A stretch of 64,000 nucleotides of DNA from Lichenostomus cassidix (taxonomy: Eukaryota > Chordata > Aves > Passeriformes > Meliphagidae). The stretch is from assembly GCA_008360975.2 (NCBI GenBank), contig CM039184.1:43905797-43969796 (forward strand). Direction: 5' to 3'. The translations under genes were made by a program, and so were the position numbers. The notes beneath the pieces were generated by a model. The model searched no databases. It was given only the letters and a program-made list of their open reading frames with translations, and was not told the origin of the DNA. Of this stretch, positions 54,601-64,000 are shown one piece after another; the first letter of the stretch is position 1, and every line of letters begins with the position of its first letter.

Positions 54601-57600
54601 ACAATTATATCCTGATCACATATTGTGAAAAAGAGATGCTGTATTAGTTCATGCACAGGAGACTGAACAATTCTAATCCTTGGGAATACATAGTTTAAGT
54701 AAATGTAAATGCAGTAGTACATTGCACATTGTACTCAACTTGCTTAAACCAGTAGTTTCTTCTGCATCACAAGTCTTTGAAATGATTACTTACTAGACTG
54801 ATTTTATCAAATTTAGCAGGATATTGTAAATGTGTACATAAGTACATGATGGTTATCTCTACATTATCTCTTGCTTTTAAGTTTACTAGGTCTCTGCATT
54901 TTCTACCCATAATTACAATTCGGGCTTATTTTAGAAATTAATTTTAATTTACTTAATTTAGGTATTTATATAAAATAGAAGACTTTTCAGATTACCTGAA
55001 TCAGAAACTTTCTTTATATCTGCAACCTGTAAGTCTTCTGACATATTACTAACAGAGTCCTCTTCACCTGTGTCTCCAGGCATTTCTGTGTAAATAATAC
55101 TAAATTAATTAGGGCACCAAATTTTTATATTTTGTAAGAACAGCTGTGGTATATCAAATCAAAAAATCCATGCAGCCTCGGATGCTCGTTATGCCAGCAG
55201 GCAAAGTAGATGCATTAGTAAAATCTAGAAATGGCAACTGAAAAGTGAATCTTCCCCCAAAATGTTCTCCCATTTTTCAGCCAGACTGTCTTTGTGTAAT
55301 ATTTTTCTTGACTTCTTCCATTACTTTACTAACTTCTAGTCTAACACATTTGGCCAACATAATATCATCCTCTCATCTCAACTGCCTAAAAAAGAGTTTA
55401 ATGTTTAATTCTGTTTTCAAATAACAAGCATGTTTCTGGTTGTACATAATGATAAAAAATGTTTTAACTCTTGGGTAGTGTAGGGTCATCAGTCTAATTC
55501 TGCACTGATCATCCATTACGAAGGTAATTGTCAATAACCACTCAATAACAAAGGCAAGCTATGCCAGAATTCTTGGTGCTATTCCTTTTGCTATTTTCAC
55601 AGTTGTCTCACCAGTTTGGGAGTCTTGCTCCAAAGGCAAATAAAATTGAGCTATTTGGGACCAGAAGTAATAGACAATTTAGATGTTAATTTTTTTTAAC
55701 CAATGTCTGTAACTACAGATTTCTTTTGCTCAGTGTCTTAATTTTTCCAGAAACGTAGTCTGACTATCTCTCTGATCCATTTCTTTTATCTTAACTGGTA
55801 ACAGTCTCTTCTAAGATGATTTTGACTGGAATTGTCTCTCTGTATCATTTTATCTTATCCTATGTCTTCATCTTTTTCTCCTCCTTTTGTTTCTCAGTTC
55901 TGTCTAACAAAAGTACAGGGCAATCACTCAGTCTGAAATATTACCCTAAAACATAATACAAAACTGCTAGACAAAATAGTAAATTTCCATTCAGTATTTT
56001 CATCCCCCAGCCAATCAGGTAATCTCTCTGGCTGAGCTTTTAAAGTTTTTTAAAGTGTCTCTAGTACTGGAAAACTAAAAATTTTAAATTAGATATGGGT
56101 AGTTGAAGTACTTACCTACGGAATCCTTTTCTGATTTTGCTTCTGTCCATTCTGGAGGCCTCTCACTTTCATCATTATCTGATTTACTTGCTTGTTCCAT
56201 GGTGCAGTGCCCCAGAATAGCATCCAGTTCATGAAAAAATTTCATACTTTTACTTGTACTCCCTGAGTCTTGGGCACTTTTTACACTCTTGTATTCATGT
56301 TTCAGATTTTTGTATTTCGTCCTGCACTGCTTCCAGTCCCTGTCAATTCCAAACTTTTGAAGTCTAGCAGCAACCTGTTCAAATATTCTTTTATTTCTCA
56401 CTGTCCCCTCCAGTTGTTGCTGGATATTTTTTTCTGACCATATGCGTATCAAAGCTCTGACTTCATTAACAGTCCAGTGTTTTCCTCCTTCATTTGCTAC
56501 TGCAGGAATAAAAGCCGATGGTTTGGAAGCTTCTACTGCTGACGCTGGATTGCCTGCATGGTGTGGGGTAGTGGAGAGACACAGACATGAGTTATCTGCA
56601 TTGGGAGGTTGGGGTGGGGAAAGGACAGAGAATGGGAATGAAGTATACTGTTTCTCCAGAGAAAGACAGAGCAGAGGTGACATTAAAATCAAGCTATTGG
56701 TTATTAATTTGTCAGCATTTTTGTTAATTCTGATAATTTTTGCCTCCACTTGAAGACAGATATTAAGATAACACATGTACATTTAATTAATCTAAGAGGA
56801 ACATTTCTTTCTTCTGTGCCCTAATACTCTACATTTTTACCTGTAACACCTTTGGGAACAACTGATGAGCTGCTTTGTCCTTCCGACAATAGAGAGGAGA
56901 AGAGTACTGTTGGAAAGATAGGATGTGCTGCATGAGCACAATAATAAATTTGCCCCAAGTCATTGACACTAGCATCAAGACTTGACTTTCTGCATTCATG
57001 TCATACTTGAAGTTTGCACACGTGGAGAGATTTAAGTTGGGTAAGGATCTGAAGAGTCTGATTGTTCTTTCTTAACCAAGCACCCCAGTTCTGGGGAGCA
57101 CAGTAAGTAGAACTTGCTTAAGTAGAACATTCATGTGATGGAACCCAGTTCTTATGGCACAGAACTTCCACCTTTCTCAGGACAGATCAATCAAAAATAT
57201 TTGGGTTTTTAAGTAGAAATTATAGTTTTAGTTGTCTTCCTGTGCAAAACGAAGGTATTTTTTATCTTCTCCACTCTACAACTTTATCTTTTAACAGTAT
57301 GAGGTAAAGGTTGCCACTCATGCAATAACTTAAAATAAATACTGAAACATGGTATCTTTTAGTTTTTTAATGTTTTCTTGCTTCTCATTATGAATTTCCT
57401 TTAAAACTTTTTTGATTATCAGATTTGTTTGGAAAGTGATTTCTCATGCATTTTCTAAACCTTTGCAAAAATGACTATTAAAAAAACCAAACAAAAAAGC
57501 CCAAAACCAATTCCAGGGCATCATCAAAAAGAGCAAACATGAAAATGCACAGTAACTGACAGGTTTTTGCAGTCATACTGAAGTAATAAATGCCTTTGTC

Positions 57601-60600
57601 AGTGTCTTTTTTTTGGAAGGACAAACCAGATTATGGGGGTTCAACACTTCATAGCCACTGAGATTTGTGTGACAGCAACAGTATCTGACCCTTGATTGTT
57701 CACAGAGCTTCAGTAGAGCATACATCTAATAACTTCTCTCGGGACAAATTTGTACTAGATAAAGTCACTCTTCACTAGTCTCCATAAGTCATTCTAGTTG
57801 TCAATAAGTTGTTCTAACAGATACCATTTTCTTCTCTTACAGTCCTTTGTTAATCAGGACTCAGCAGCAGCCAGCTCACTGGCAACATAGTTGAGAAGGG
57901 TAATTCTAGGTGGCATATCAAGCATATTATGCTTTCTCCATTTGTTCCTGAGGGAATGAAAGAAAATGCTGATTTACAGGTCAATCAAACCATAGGAGCT
58001 GCCATGGCTGACAACATCAGATAGATCAGAGAGGAAAGGCCTAGGAAAGATAAGAAGAAGGGAGGAAGATGAATGGAAGAAGGTGTTCCCTTGCACTTCC
58101 CAGTCAAAGCCACAGAGCATGGGGGCATCTGGGAGAAATAAAGTTTCTTTACTTCTTGTATACACTCATTTCCAACTGAGCTCACTATTGGTTGTGGAGT
58201 GACTGGTGTCTGGTGTTCTGGTGACTCGGTGTATTGCTCGCTTATTCTGCTGTGTGCAGAGGAAAATGGTGGGTTTGTTCCTCATTCTCTTCAAAAACAT
58301 GCTGATTCAAAATATCCTGCCTACAAGTACCGCTTTGAAACAAAGTTGTTATGGTCAGTGCAACAATGTTCCTTATGTCTTTACAGCATTTTAGTTTTAA
58401 TGTGTTTTAAAAAATGTTTAAGGATGCAGGATATAAATTTTATTAATCTGAAGATGCATTTATGCCGTATTTAATTTTTTTCTAAGCTTCCTCAAACTTG
58501 AGAAATCTGCTGAACTAAAACCAAAATATTAGGCAGTTTAGATACAAAGGGCTCAACATTTTTCTTTCAGTGGTTTCTGAAATAGTGCCTGAAACTCATA
58601 GACTAGAAGAGGTATTAGGGGAGAGCATCTTAGTACTAGTACATACTTGAGAGCCCATGCAATGGAGGACTTTTCTGCTTGGCAGTGTGTTGAGCTCTGA
58701 GAAACAGAGATATATTCCTGCAAAATTTGATTCAGATACTTTCTGCATGTTTTGTTTATGTGCATAAATTCCATGTCAGACTCTGGTCTCTTCCTTAATT
58801 TCTTTCTATGCCAGGCAAGAGGGGTGTAATGTGTAAAATAAAAGCCATAGGTTTAGCCTGTGCCTTGTTTTCTTCCTGAATATGACACCTTGCAGATTCT
58901 GTAATGAAAGTTTTTGTAAATGGACTGGAATGTATACTAAGGCATGGAAGGTATATACAAAATAAAAAGAGCATATAGGAAATTCAGGACAGTGCTGCTG
59001 TTCATCCAGGCAAGGAATCAGCTCATCAGTTGCTTAAATCGGCATCAAGTGTGTTCAGGTTTCTCCTTTTCTTTTAGCTGCTCCTTGAAGGGGCTCAGAC
59101 CTAGGATCCACTTCCTCTTTCTGGTTTGCCAGATTTGTGCCTTTGCTTTGTAACTTTCCTGTGTAGGACATTTTCCATACGAGTTGTTCTGTGGTTGGTT
59201 GGACTAAAGCTTTGGTGACCACCCCTTGTTTGGAGCGACAACTTTAAAGTTATGCTGGAGACCATTGCAAGTCTGGACTGCTCTGCGCCTCTCTTCTGGC
59301 TCATGCCACTCACTCCTGCTGCTTTAAGCATCCATGATTTAGGAAAATGAGCTAGGGAAAAGCCACAAGTTGACGTGGGTGTACACTAGCATTTGGTGTA
59401 CTTTCCACTAACAAAATTACCATGGTTAATGCAGTTAATATGATTAAGCTGTAGCATGGGATGTGATTTGCATGTGAATGGTGGTCATGCAGGTGTTACA
59501 TCATGTACAGTGGTCAGTGTCTTATGATGCACAGCACGGCTGAGTGCTAATGCTGGGAAGGAGAAGGTGCAAGAGTGTGGCTGTATTAAAGCTACACTGA
59601 GCAGAAACTGAATGACAAGCTATCAGGAAGTGCTGCTTTTTAGTTTTTGATCTCTCTGCACCATCATACCGTACCTAGTTGAACTGGTCTGGTATGAGAC
59701 ATAAAAAGTAGTGGATCTCCTGGAGTATCCTCCTCATCTTCTAAAGAAACTGGTATTTCACCTGGGAAGGAAAGAGTTTTTAGATGAAAATCTTTAACTT
59801 GGTAATCTCAATACTTAATTTGTAGTTAAATTAAATTTAAAATTAATTTAACCTGTCCCCATAAGGGGGATATGAGTTATAGGAGGTAAATTATTTTATA
59901 TCTTGCATATGAAGCCTGTTTGAAAGGCTTTTTAAAATTCTGGTTGAAAATGACTTGATTCTTGTATGCTCTTCTCACTCAGTATTCCAGGTAGATAGCA
60001 CATTACAAGTGCAGTTTGAAAGTAGATTATGTAAAGTAAGAGACATACAAATAAAGGCAGACTTTGCACAGATTCATAAAATCACCAATCCATTTATGTA
60101 ACAAAAATAAATTCCTAGAAGAGAATGAAGAAAACAAGAATGTTCTGCAAAGAGCTCTGGAAATCTATGTAATTCATTAACAGCATGGGGTGGGAATCAA
60201 AATATTCATTCTGACTTGACAACAGACGTATTTGTAGCTGACAGGATTAAGTCTAGTTTTTTCCAGCATAGCTTTTCTACATGTGTTTAAAAATGAACAA
60301 TATAGCAATTGCTATTCAAGTTTAGAAAGCAGCATATGTAAGTGAGGTTCAAAACCAACTTAATTTTCAACTCAAATTTTCAACTTAATTTTCTTTGCTC
60401 AACACTGTTAATTCAACATACCATACTGACAAGAGGGTTGAAATGTTGATTCCCTGTAGGGGAGCTGAGCTGCTGTGAGCTCCAGCCAGGCAGGGCACAG
60501 ATCAAAGCTCACAGGCTCTGCACTGGTTCGTTACAGGGAGCAGTAAGTGAGGTGCGGTTAGGATGCAAATTGCTACCCCTGACGTGGGTGAAACTGAAAA

Positions 60601-63600
60601 CTGCGTTTGAAAACATTATCCTAAATCCTCCTGACTTTCAGCAAGGCTCACGATGACTCACAGATGCAGTGGCCTGATCTCTGACTGCTCCCAGCTGTCT
60701 GCCTGGCTTCCCTGGCAGGAGCTGCTGCTCATGCCTCCACCTCCAGCGACAGGACCGGCATTTTAGCTGCTTAAGAGCAGCAAAGCCAACCAGGGAGAGG
60801 GAAATGAATTCTCTGCCGGAAGGCTTCTGAGGGTACTATCGGCACTAGCATGAGCAAAGTTAATTATGTAGTCATATTAAAAAACCAACATTTTTTAATG
60901 TTCAGTAAATAAGAATAGTTACCACAAAAAGATATTGCTATCTTTGATGGGGAAAAATAAAAAAAAAGGCATTTGAAGAGCAGAAAAGTTACTCAAAAGT
61001 ATTGCATAATTGTTTTAAAAAGGCAATATGAAATACTCATCAATGACATGTTGTAAGTTCAGACATGGAAAACCATGTATAAGTGGCACTTTTAAGACAG
61101 CATTTCTGAAGGATCTGTCTGGATTTTAGTAGCTGAGTTTTCTGCCAGTCATTGCTGATGCATTTCTGCTCAGCGATAATCCTTCTGCATTTACGGAGGT
61201 GAAGTGAAGGTCAAGCAAGGTGACCAGTGCCTTAAAATTTAAACATAAAGAACTATAAGAAGTGTAAATCAGTTGAATTACTAGGTGAGTGTTTTGTAAA
61301 TCATGTATTTAATTTATTAGTACTTGATTTAACTTGAAACAATCCAAAGTGGTTAACAAAAGGGGAATATCAAAGTCCTGGGCTAGGCAAGGCATCATGC
61401 TCTGACTGCAGGTGGAATAGAACTGGGCCTCTAGTACAGTGTTAGTTGCTTGACTTGTATTCTTAAATAAGAAAGTTGGTGATCTCATAGCTGCTCCCTC
61501 AGCCCCTTGTTATGGATGTATGCATGCATTCTGCATAGCTGCAGGACACATTTCTATCCTAGTGTGCTTTCTTTGCAGCTAAATTGTGGTTATGAAAATC
61601 TTTGCATTCCAATTTTTGCATTAGTGTTGCATTACTAGAGTTAGCCACATTTAATTTTTGTTTATCCATAAAGCTTGTTTGCTTTTATTCTTTTACTTTT
61701 ATACTTTTTTTTTGAGGGGGTAACAGAAATGCTTGGGCATTTAAGACATATATTTAATTATACCAAAGCCAGACTGTCCTAGTGCTTCAAAAGGCATATC
61801 TCACCCAGGGGTAATTATTCTTATAAATACTATCGTTTGGGATTCACAACTGAAATCAACTTTTGCTGATTTAAAATTGCTAGAGGTCTAAAGAAGGATG
61901 AGAATTAGGATTACCAGGTGCAAACTACATCAAAACAGAGGATAATCTAATGGCAGATCCTCAGATGTAGGACATTATCTTAATTTCATGTAGCCCTAAA
62001 GTGTATCAGCTTGTATTAGCCTCAGTTGTTCAAGTTTATTAATAAAAATGGATTGTAATTCACAGTGCAGAGAACGTTACAATATTATAAAATGGCCATT
62101 TTAATTTGAAGTGACATTGACAGATTAGAGGCTTTCTGCTAATGATGACAAATTGAAGTCAAGCTTTTTATTAAGGTAAACAATGACAATGAAAAATGGC
62201 AATCTTTTTTCCTCAGATCAGTAAAACAGCAATGTAGAGGGAGACGTGGAAGGGTACAAGGACAAGCTCGATGTCCAGCTCCTTTCTGTGCCTTTGACAA
62301 GCTCCTTTGACAATAATTTTGAGTTTTCTTGTTTTCTTAAAAAAGATTCACAATCTTAGTTTATATAGATTGCTTCATACCATTGAACAAATTAGGATTT
62401 TAATTTCTCCTTTTAGTCATCTTATTTTGGTACTTATAACTATCATTGGGGCTTATGCTTCACTTGACATTTAGGATGTGACAAGGAGATTTGAGTGATG
62501 TCAAACAGCAGATTGACCCTAATGAAATGTTAAGCAGAGCTTAAATGTATATGTAGAGAAGGTTGAATAAAACAAGAGATGCAAATAATTTAGCAAAACC
62601 CCCTTCAGAATAAAACCAGCTGTATTCATTTGGTCTGCCTCAAAATAGTGTGATAAATACGATGATTTTTACTTTCATTGCTAATTTAGTTTTTATGAGA
62701 TGTTATTAAGCATCTGTTTCTCGAATATTTAAGTAAAACTGCTTATAAAATCATTTACCTGAAGTAATCACACCTAAATAGCAAGCTGCAGAGAAATAAG
62801 AATAGAAATCCGAAATTTCACTTGTATCACAAATGACAATTTTTACAACACCCTGACAGTTCCAACCTTTTTTCTTTACTTTTACATCTACATTGGAGCT
62901 CTACAAAACCTGCTTCTAAAGTACTGCAAATGAACGGCAAAGGGAAAGAAAGCAGCTTATTTTACTTTAGCATTTCCACCCAGTGCAGGAGCCTGGACAC
63001 CAGCAAGTACTCACCGAGGCTGCAATACAGGCAGTTAGCATAATTTTGCTGGAATTACGCTGTATTTACAGAGTTCGACACTGGTGGGTGCTAACATTTT
63101 ATTCCCCTGCGCGAGGCGTGCATCCAGTCACTTCCACCAGCGCTGCCGGGGCTCAGCAGCCTCCGCTCCAGCGCCAGCCGAGGCGGGCTTCAGCCTTTTC
63201 CCTTTGGGCTTTAAGCAAACAGAGAAAAATAGAAGCAAAAACATTTTTTTTACCTTGCGTGCTGTCTGCTGTGGGGCTTGTGTTGAGCTGCGTCTCAGTC
63301 GCAGAACACCTGCCGTTTTCTTCTGCTGCTAATTGTGTGACAGGCTCATATCGCAATATGGCATCCAGATCATGGAAAAACTTCATGGTTTTAGTGACAT
63401 CCCCCGAGTTGTGGGCATATTTAACCGTTCTGTACTCGTACTTCAGGTTTTTGTACTTTGCACGGCACTGTTTCCAGTCCCTGCACACTCCCAACTCCTG
63501 TAACCTTTTAGCAATGTAGATAAATATTCCTTTATTCCTCAGGGTGCCGTGCAGCTGCTTTCTGATATTTTTTTCTGACCAGACGCTTAACAAGGCTTTA

Positions 63601-63641
63601 ACCTCCTCCTCAGTCCAATGCTTCCCTGCTCCACTCTCCAT
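45444..63641 (-). CDS. Uncharacterised triple Myb/SANT-like (trihelix-type) domain protein, 11 coding exons
   Basis: Coding exons in transcript order: 63254-63641, 59675-59761, 56841-56879, 56116-56553, 54996-55085, 54198-54269, 51198-51284, 49181-49252, 48119-48520, 46698-46757, 45444-45658. They join without a break to 649 codons plus TGA, and every intron is phase 1 with GT-AG borders. Myb/SANT-like domains lie at about residues 4-98, 194-286 and 446-541. Each has GKHW, an IW or VW core, RNK-I--IA-RL and RDWKQCR-KYKNLK-EYR/K. The domain type is that of ZSCAN20/ZSCAN29 and MSANTD proteins, but no SCAN or zinc finger is present here. Between the domains are acidic Ser/Thr-rich linker exons; the C-terminus (about 590-630) is a likely coiled coil. 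Probable role: nuclear DNA-binding regulator. I do not recognise a named orthologue. The start is the ATG at 63641, with A at -3 and G at +4. Confidence 0.82.
46698..46757 (-). CDS. Triple Myb/SANT gene, coding exon 10: basic linker
   Basis: 20 codons (residues 559-578), with SLSIKRKTWND, a possible monopartite nuclear signal (KRK). Acceptor AAGTTTCAG, donor GATG|GTAAGA. Confidence 0.7.
48119..48520 (-). CDS. Triple Myb/SANT gene, coding exon 9: domain 3
   Basis: 134 codons (residues 425-558). Domain 3 includes GAGKHWSDNEVRALINIW, GIDRDWKQCRTKYKNLKYEY and MRFYDEVDCILRR, and carries a basic insert (SPRRK) not seen in the other two. Preceded by LEEAENHFKV. Donor TCAG|GTACTT. Confidence 0.87.
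49181..49252 (-). CDS. Triple Myb/SANT gene, coding exon 8: linker
   Basis: 24 codons (residues 401-424), starting DDDSVSTTSEERSCTPVAKR. Probable duplicate of exon 6. Acceptor TTTCTATAG, donor ACAG|GTGAGT. Confidence 0.74.
49395..49610 (-). repeat. CR1 LINE 3' fragment, minus strand
   Basis: Minus-strand CR1 tail (complement of aatcatagagtcatttagga) with the CR1 stretch complementary to ctctagggacagtgactcca. Strongly diverged. A further repeat-like block extends to about 49.83 kb but I could not name it. Confidence 0.68.
51198..51284 (-). CDS. Triple Myb/SANT gene, coding exon 7: acidic linker
   Basis: 29 codons (residues 372-400), with LEDEGDFANSTPAALEA and QIKKETIDI. IKKE fits the sumoylation consensus. 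Phase 1 to 1. Confidence 0.74.
51720..52080. other. GC-richer block of unknown origin
   Basis: About 360 bases with higher GC than the surrounding intron and an open plus-strand frame without recognisable motifs. It could be an old transposable-element piece; I cannot assign it. Confidence 0.3.
54198..54269 (-). CDS. Triple Myb/SANT gene, coding exon 6: linker
   Basis: 24 codons (residues 348-371), starting DDVTVNTTPENRAAL. It resembles exon 8 in length and sequence (DD-x-V-x-TT-x-E). Acceptor TCTGACAG, donor ACAA|GTAAGT. Confidence 0.72.
54996..55085 (-). CDS. Triple Myb/SANT gene, coding exon 5: acidic linker
   Basis: 30 codons (residues 318-347), with GDTGEEDSVSNMSEDLQVAD. Phase 1 to 1; donor TCAG|GTAATC. 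Confidence 0.72.
56116..56553 (-). CDS. Triple Myb/SANT gene, coding exon 4: domain 2
   Basis: 146 codons (residues 172-317). Domain 2 includes GGKHWTVNEVRALIRIW, GIDRDWKQCRTKYKNLKHEY and MKFFHELDAILGH, followed by an acidic tail (SDNDESERPPEW). The frame stays open upstream of the acceptor at 56554, so a longer exon is possible. Confidence 0.88.
56841..56879 (-). CDS. Triple Myb/SANT gene, coding exon 3: 39-nt small exon
   Basis: 13 codons (residues 159-171), read as QSSSSVVPKGVT. Its acceptor follows a pyrimidine-rich stretch (CTCTTCTCCTCTCTATTG) and its donor is ACAG|GTAAAA. Phase 1 to 1; weakest of the assigned exons. Confidence 0.55.
57000..59600. other. Intron 2 of the triple Myb/SANT gene
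   Basis: No exon supported by homology. A minus-strand open frame at 57974-58165 follows an acceptor-like TTTATTTCTCCCAG but lacks a good donor. The rest is AT-rich intron. Confidence 0.5.
59675..59761 (-). CDS. Triple Myb/SANT gene, coding exon 2: acidic linker
   Basis: 29 codons (residues 130-158), including VSLEDEEDTPGDPL. Acceptor CTTCCCAG, donor CTAG|GTACGG; phase 1 to 1. Supported by frame and splice sites only. Confidence 0.7.
59762..63253. other. Intron 1 of the triple Myb/SANT gene
   Basis: About 3.5 kb. It holds a candidate 27-nt microexon (62759-62785), an octamer plus interferon-response-like motif pair (60563-60600), and AT-rich blocks at 61.95-62.22 and 62.60-62.76 kb that look like conserved non-coding sequence. 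Confidence 0.5.
63254..63641 (-). CDS. Triple Myb/SANT gene, coding exon 1: domain 1
   Basis: Residues 1-129. Starts MESGAGKHWTEEEVKALLSV and contains RDWKQCRAKYKNLKYEYR and MKFFHDLDAIL. Donor CAAG|GTAAAA at 63253; phase 1 out. The 5' part continues upstream as probable 5' UTR. Confidence 0.88.
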
Positions 63642-64000
63642 GTTGAAAGTGACCTGGAAATGATTCACTATTTCTAGCCAAGATTTTGTTTCCTAGGAAA
63701 CCAGACGGCTGGTTGTCAGTAAGCTCCGCCGAGATGAAAGGATCTAGTTTTACTGGCTCAAGCTGCCTGAGGGGAGTAACTTGAGACGCTGCCAAATAAG
63801 CAGGCTCGGCGCTGGAGCCTGCTGAGGGCAGCGGGGAGGGGAGGGCTCGGCGGGCCGGGGCTGCTCTGACCCTTCTTGAGCAGTCTGCGGGCACCAGGGT
63901 GTGAGAGGAGAGGCAAAAGAGTCTGTTTCGTTCCTCTGAGAAAATCCCAAGCCCAGCAAAACAAAGCAATGTGACACACACCCCGCTGTGGCCTGGCCTC
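63642..64000 (-). promoter_or_regulatory. Probable 5' UTR and GC-rich promoter edge of the triple Myb/SANT gene
   Basis: A GC-rich block (about 63780-63900, including gcggggaggggagggctcgg) lies just upstream of the first coding exon. It suggests a CpG-type promoter that may continue beyond the window. A possible acceptor TTTCCTAG lies at 63693-63700, so the leader may be split by an intron. Confidence 0.5.

Noticed and set aside
57974..58165. Possible extra exon of the triple Myb/SANT gene after TTTATTTCTCCCAG
   Set aside because: Acceptor and phase fit, but no convincing GT donor closes it and the peptide has no similarity to the other linkers.
36679..64000. PPAT exon 2 inside the window
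   Set aside because: I looked on the plus strand for codings of GQESAGI, HNGE and GHTRYAT and found none. A manual search is not exhaustive.

Overview
The window reads as bird nuclear DNA. It carries intron-rich vertebrate housekeeping genes with CpG-island promoters, several CR1-type LINE fragments, and one solitary LTR of a kind common in neoavian birds. The reassembled PAICS protein (426 aa) is very close to chicken PAICS but differs at several residues, so the species is a bird other than chicken. There are no bacterial-type features, no CRISPR array, and no RNA gene I can support.

Layout, left to right. (1) 1-737: CpG-island promoter. (2) 738-17056, plus strand: LONRF1, 12 coding exons, 728 codons, complete; its 3' UTR probably ends after a poly(A) signal at 18130. 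(3) About 18.2-26.2 kb: intergenic, with no gene recognised and a CR1 fragment at 24.85-25.8 kb. (4) 35960-27289, minus strand: PAICS, 9 coding exons, complete, tail to tail with LONRF1. (5) 35961-36550: short CpG-rich bidirectional promoter. (6) 36551-36678, plus strand: first coding exon of PPAT. No further PPAT exon was found before the window ends. (7) 63641-45444, minus strand: an unnamed gene that I assembled from 11 coding exons (649 codons). Its product has three Myb/SANT-like (trihelix-type) domains joined by short acidic linker exons, and all ten introns are phase 1. It starts near a second CpG-rich region at the right edge. If PPAT continues to the right, this gene lies antisense inside PPAT intron 1.

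How the genes relate. PPAT (first committed step) and PAICS (steps 6 and 7, vertebrate numbering) belong to the same de novo purine pathway and share one divergent promoter, with canonical CACGTG E-boxes around PPAT exon 1. LONRF1 is a two-RING, TPR, LON-domain protein of the E3-ligase type and has no evident link to purine synthesis. The triple Myb/SANT-like protein is probably nuclear and DNA-binding. It is the least explained and most interesting element here.

Exon borders were set by hand from reading frame, splice consensus and recalled family sequence. No alignment, transcript or database search was available.
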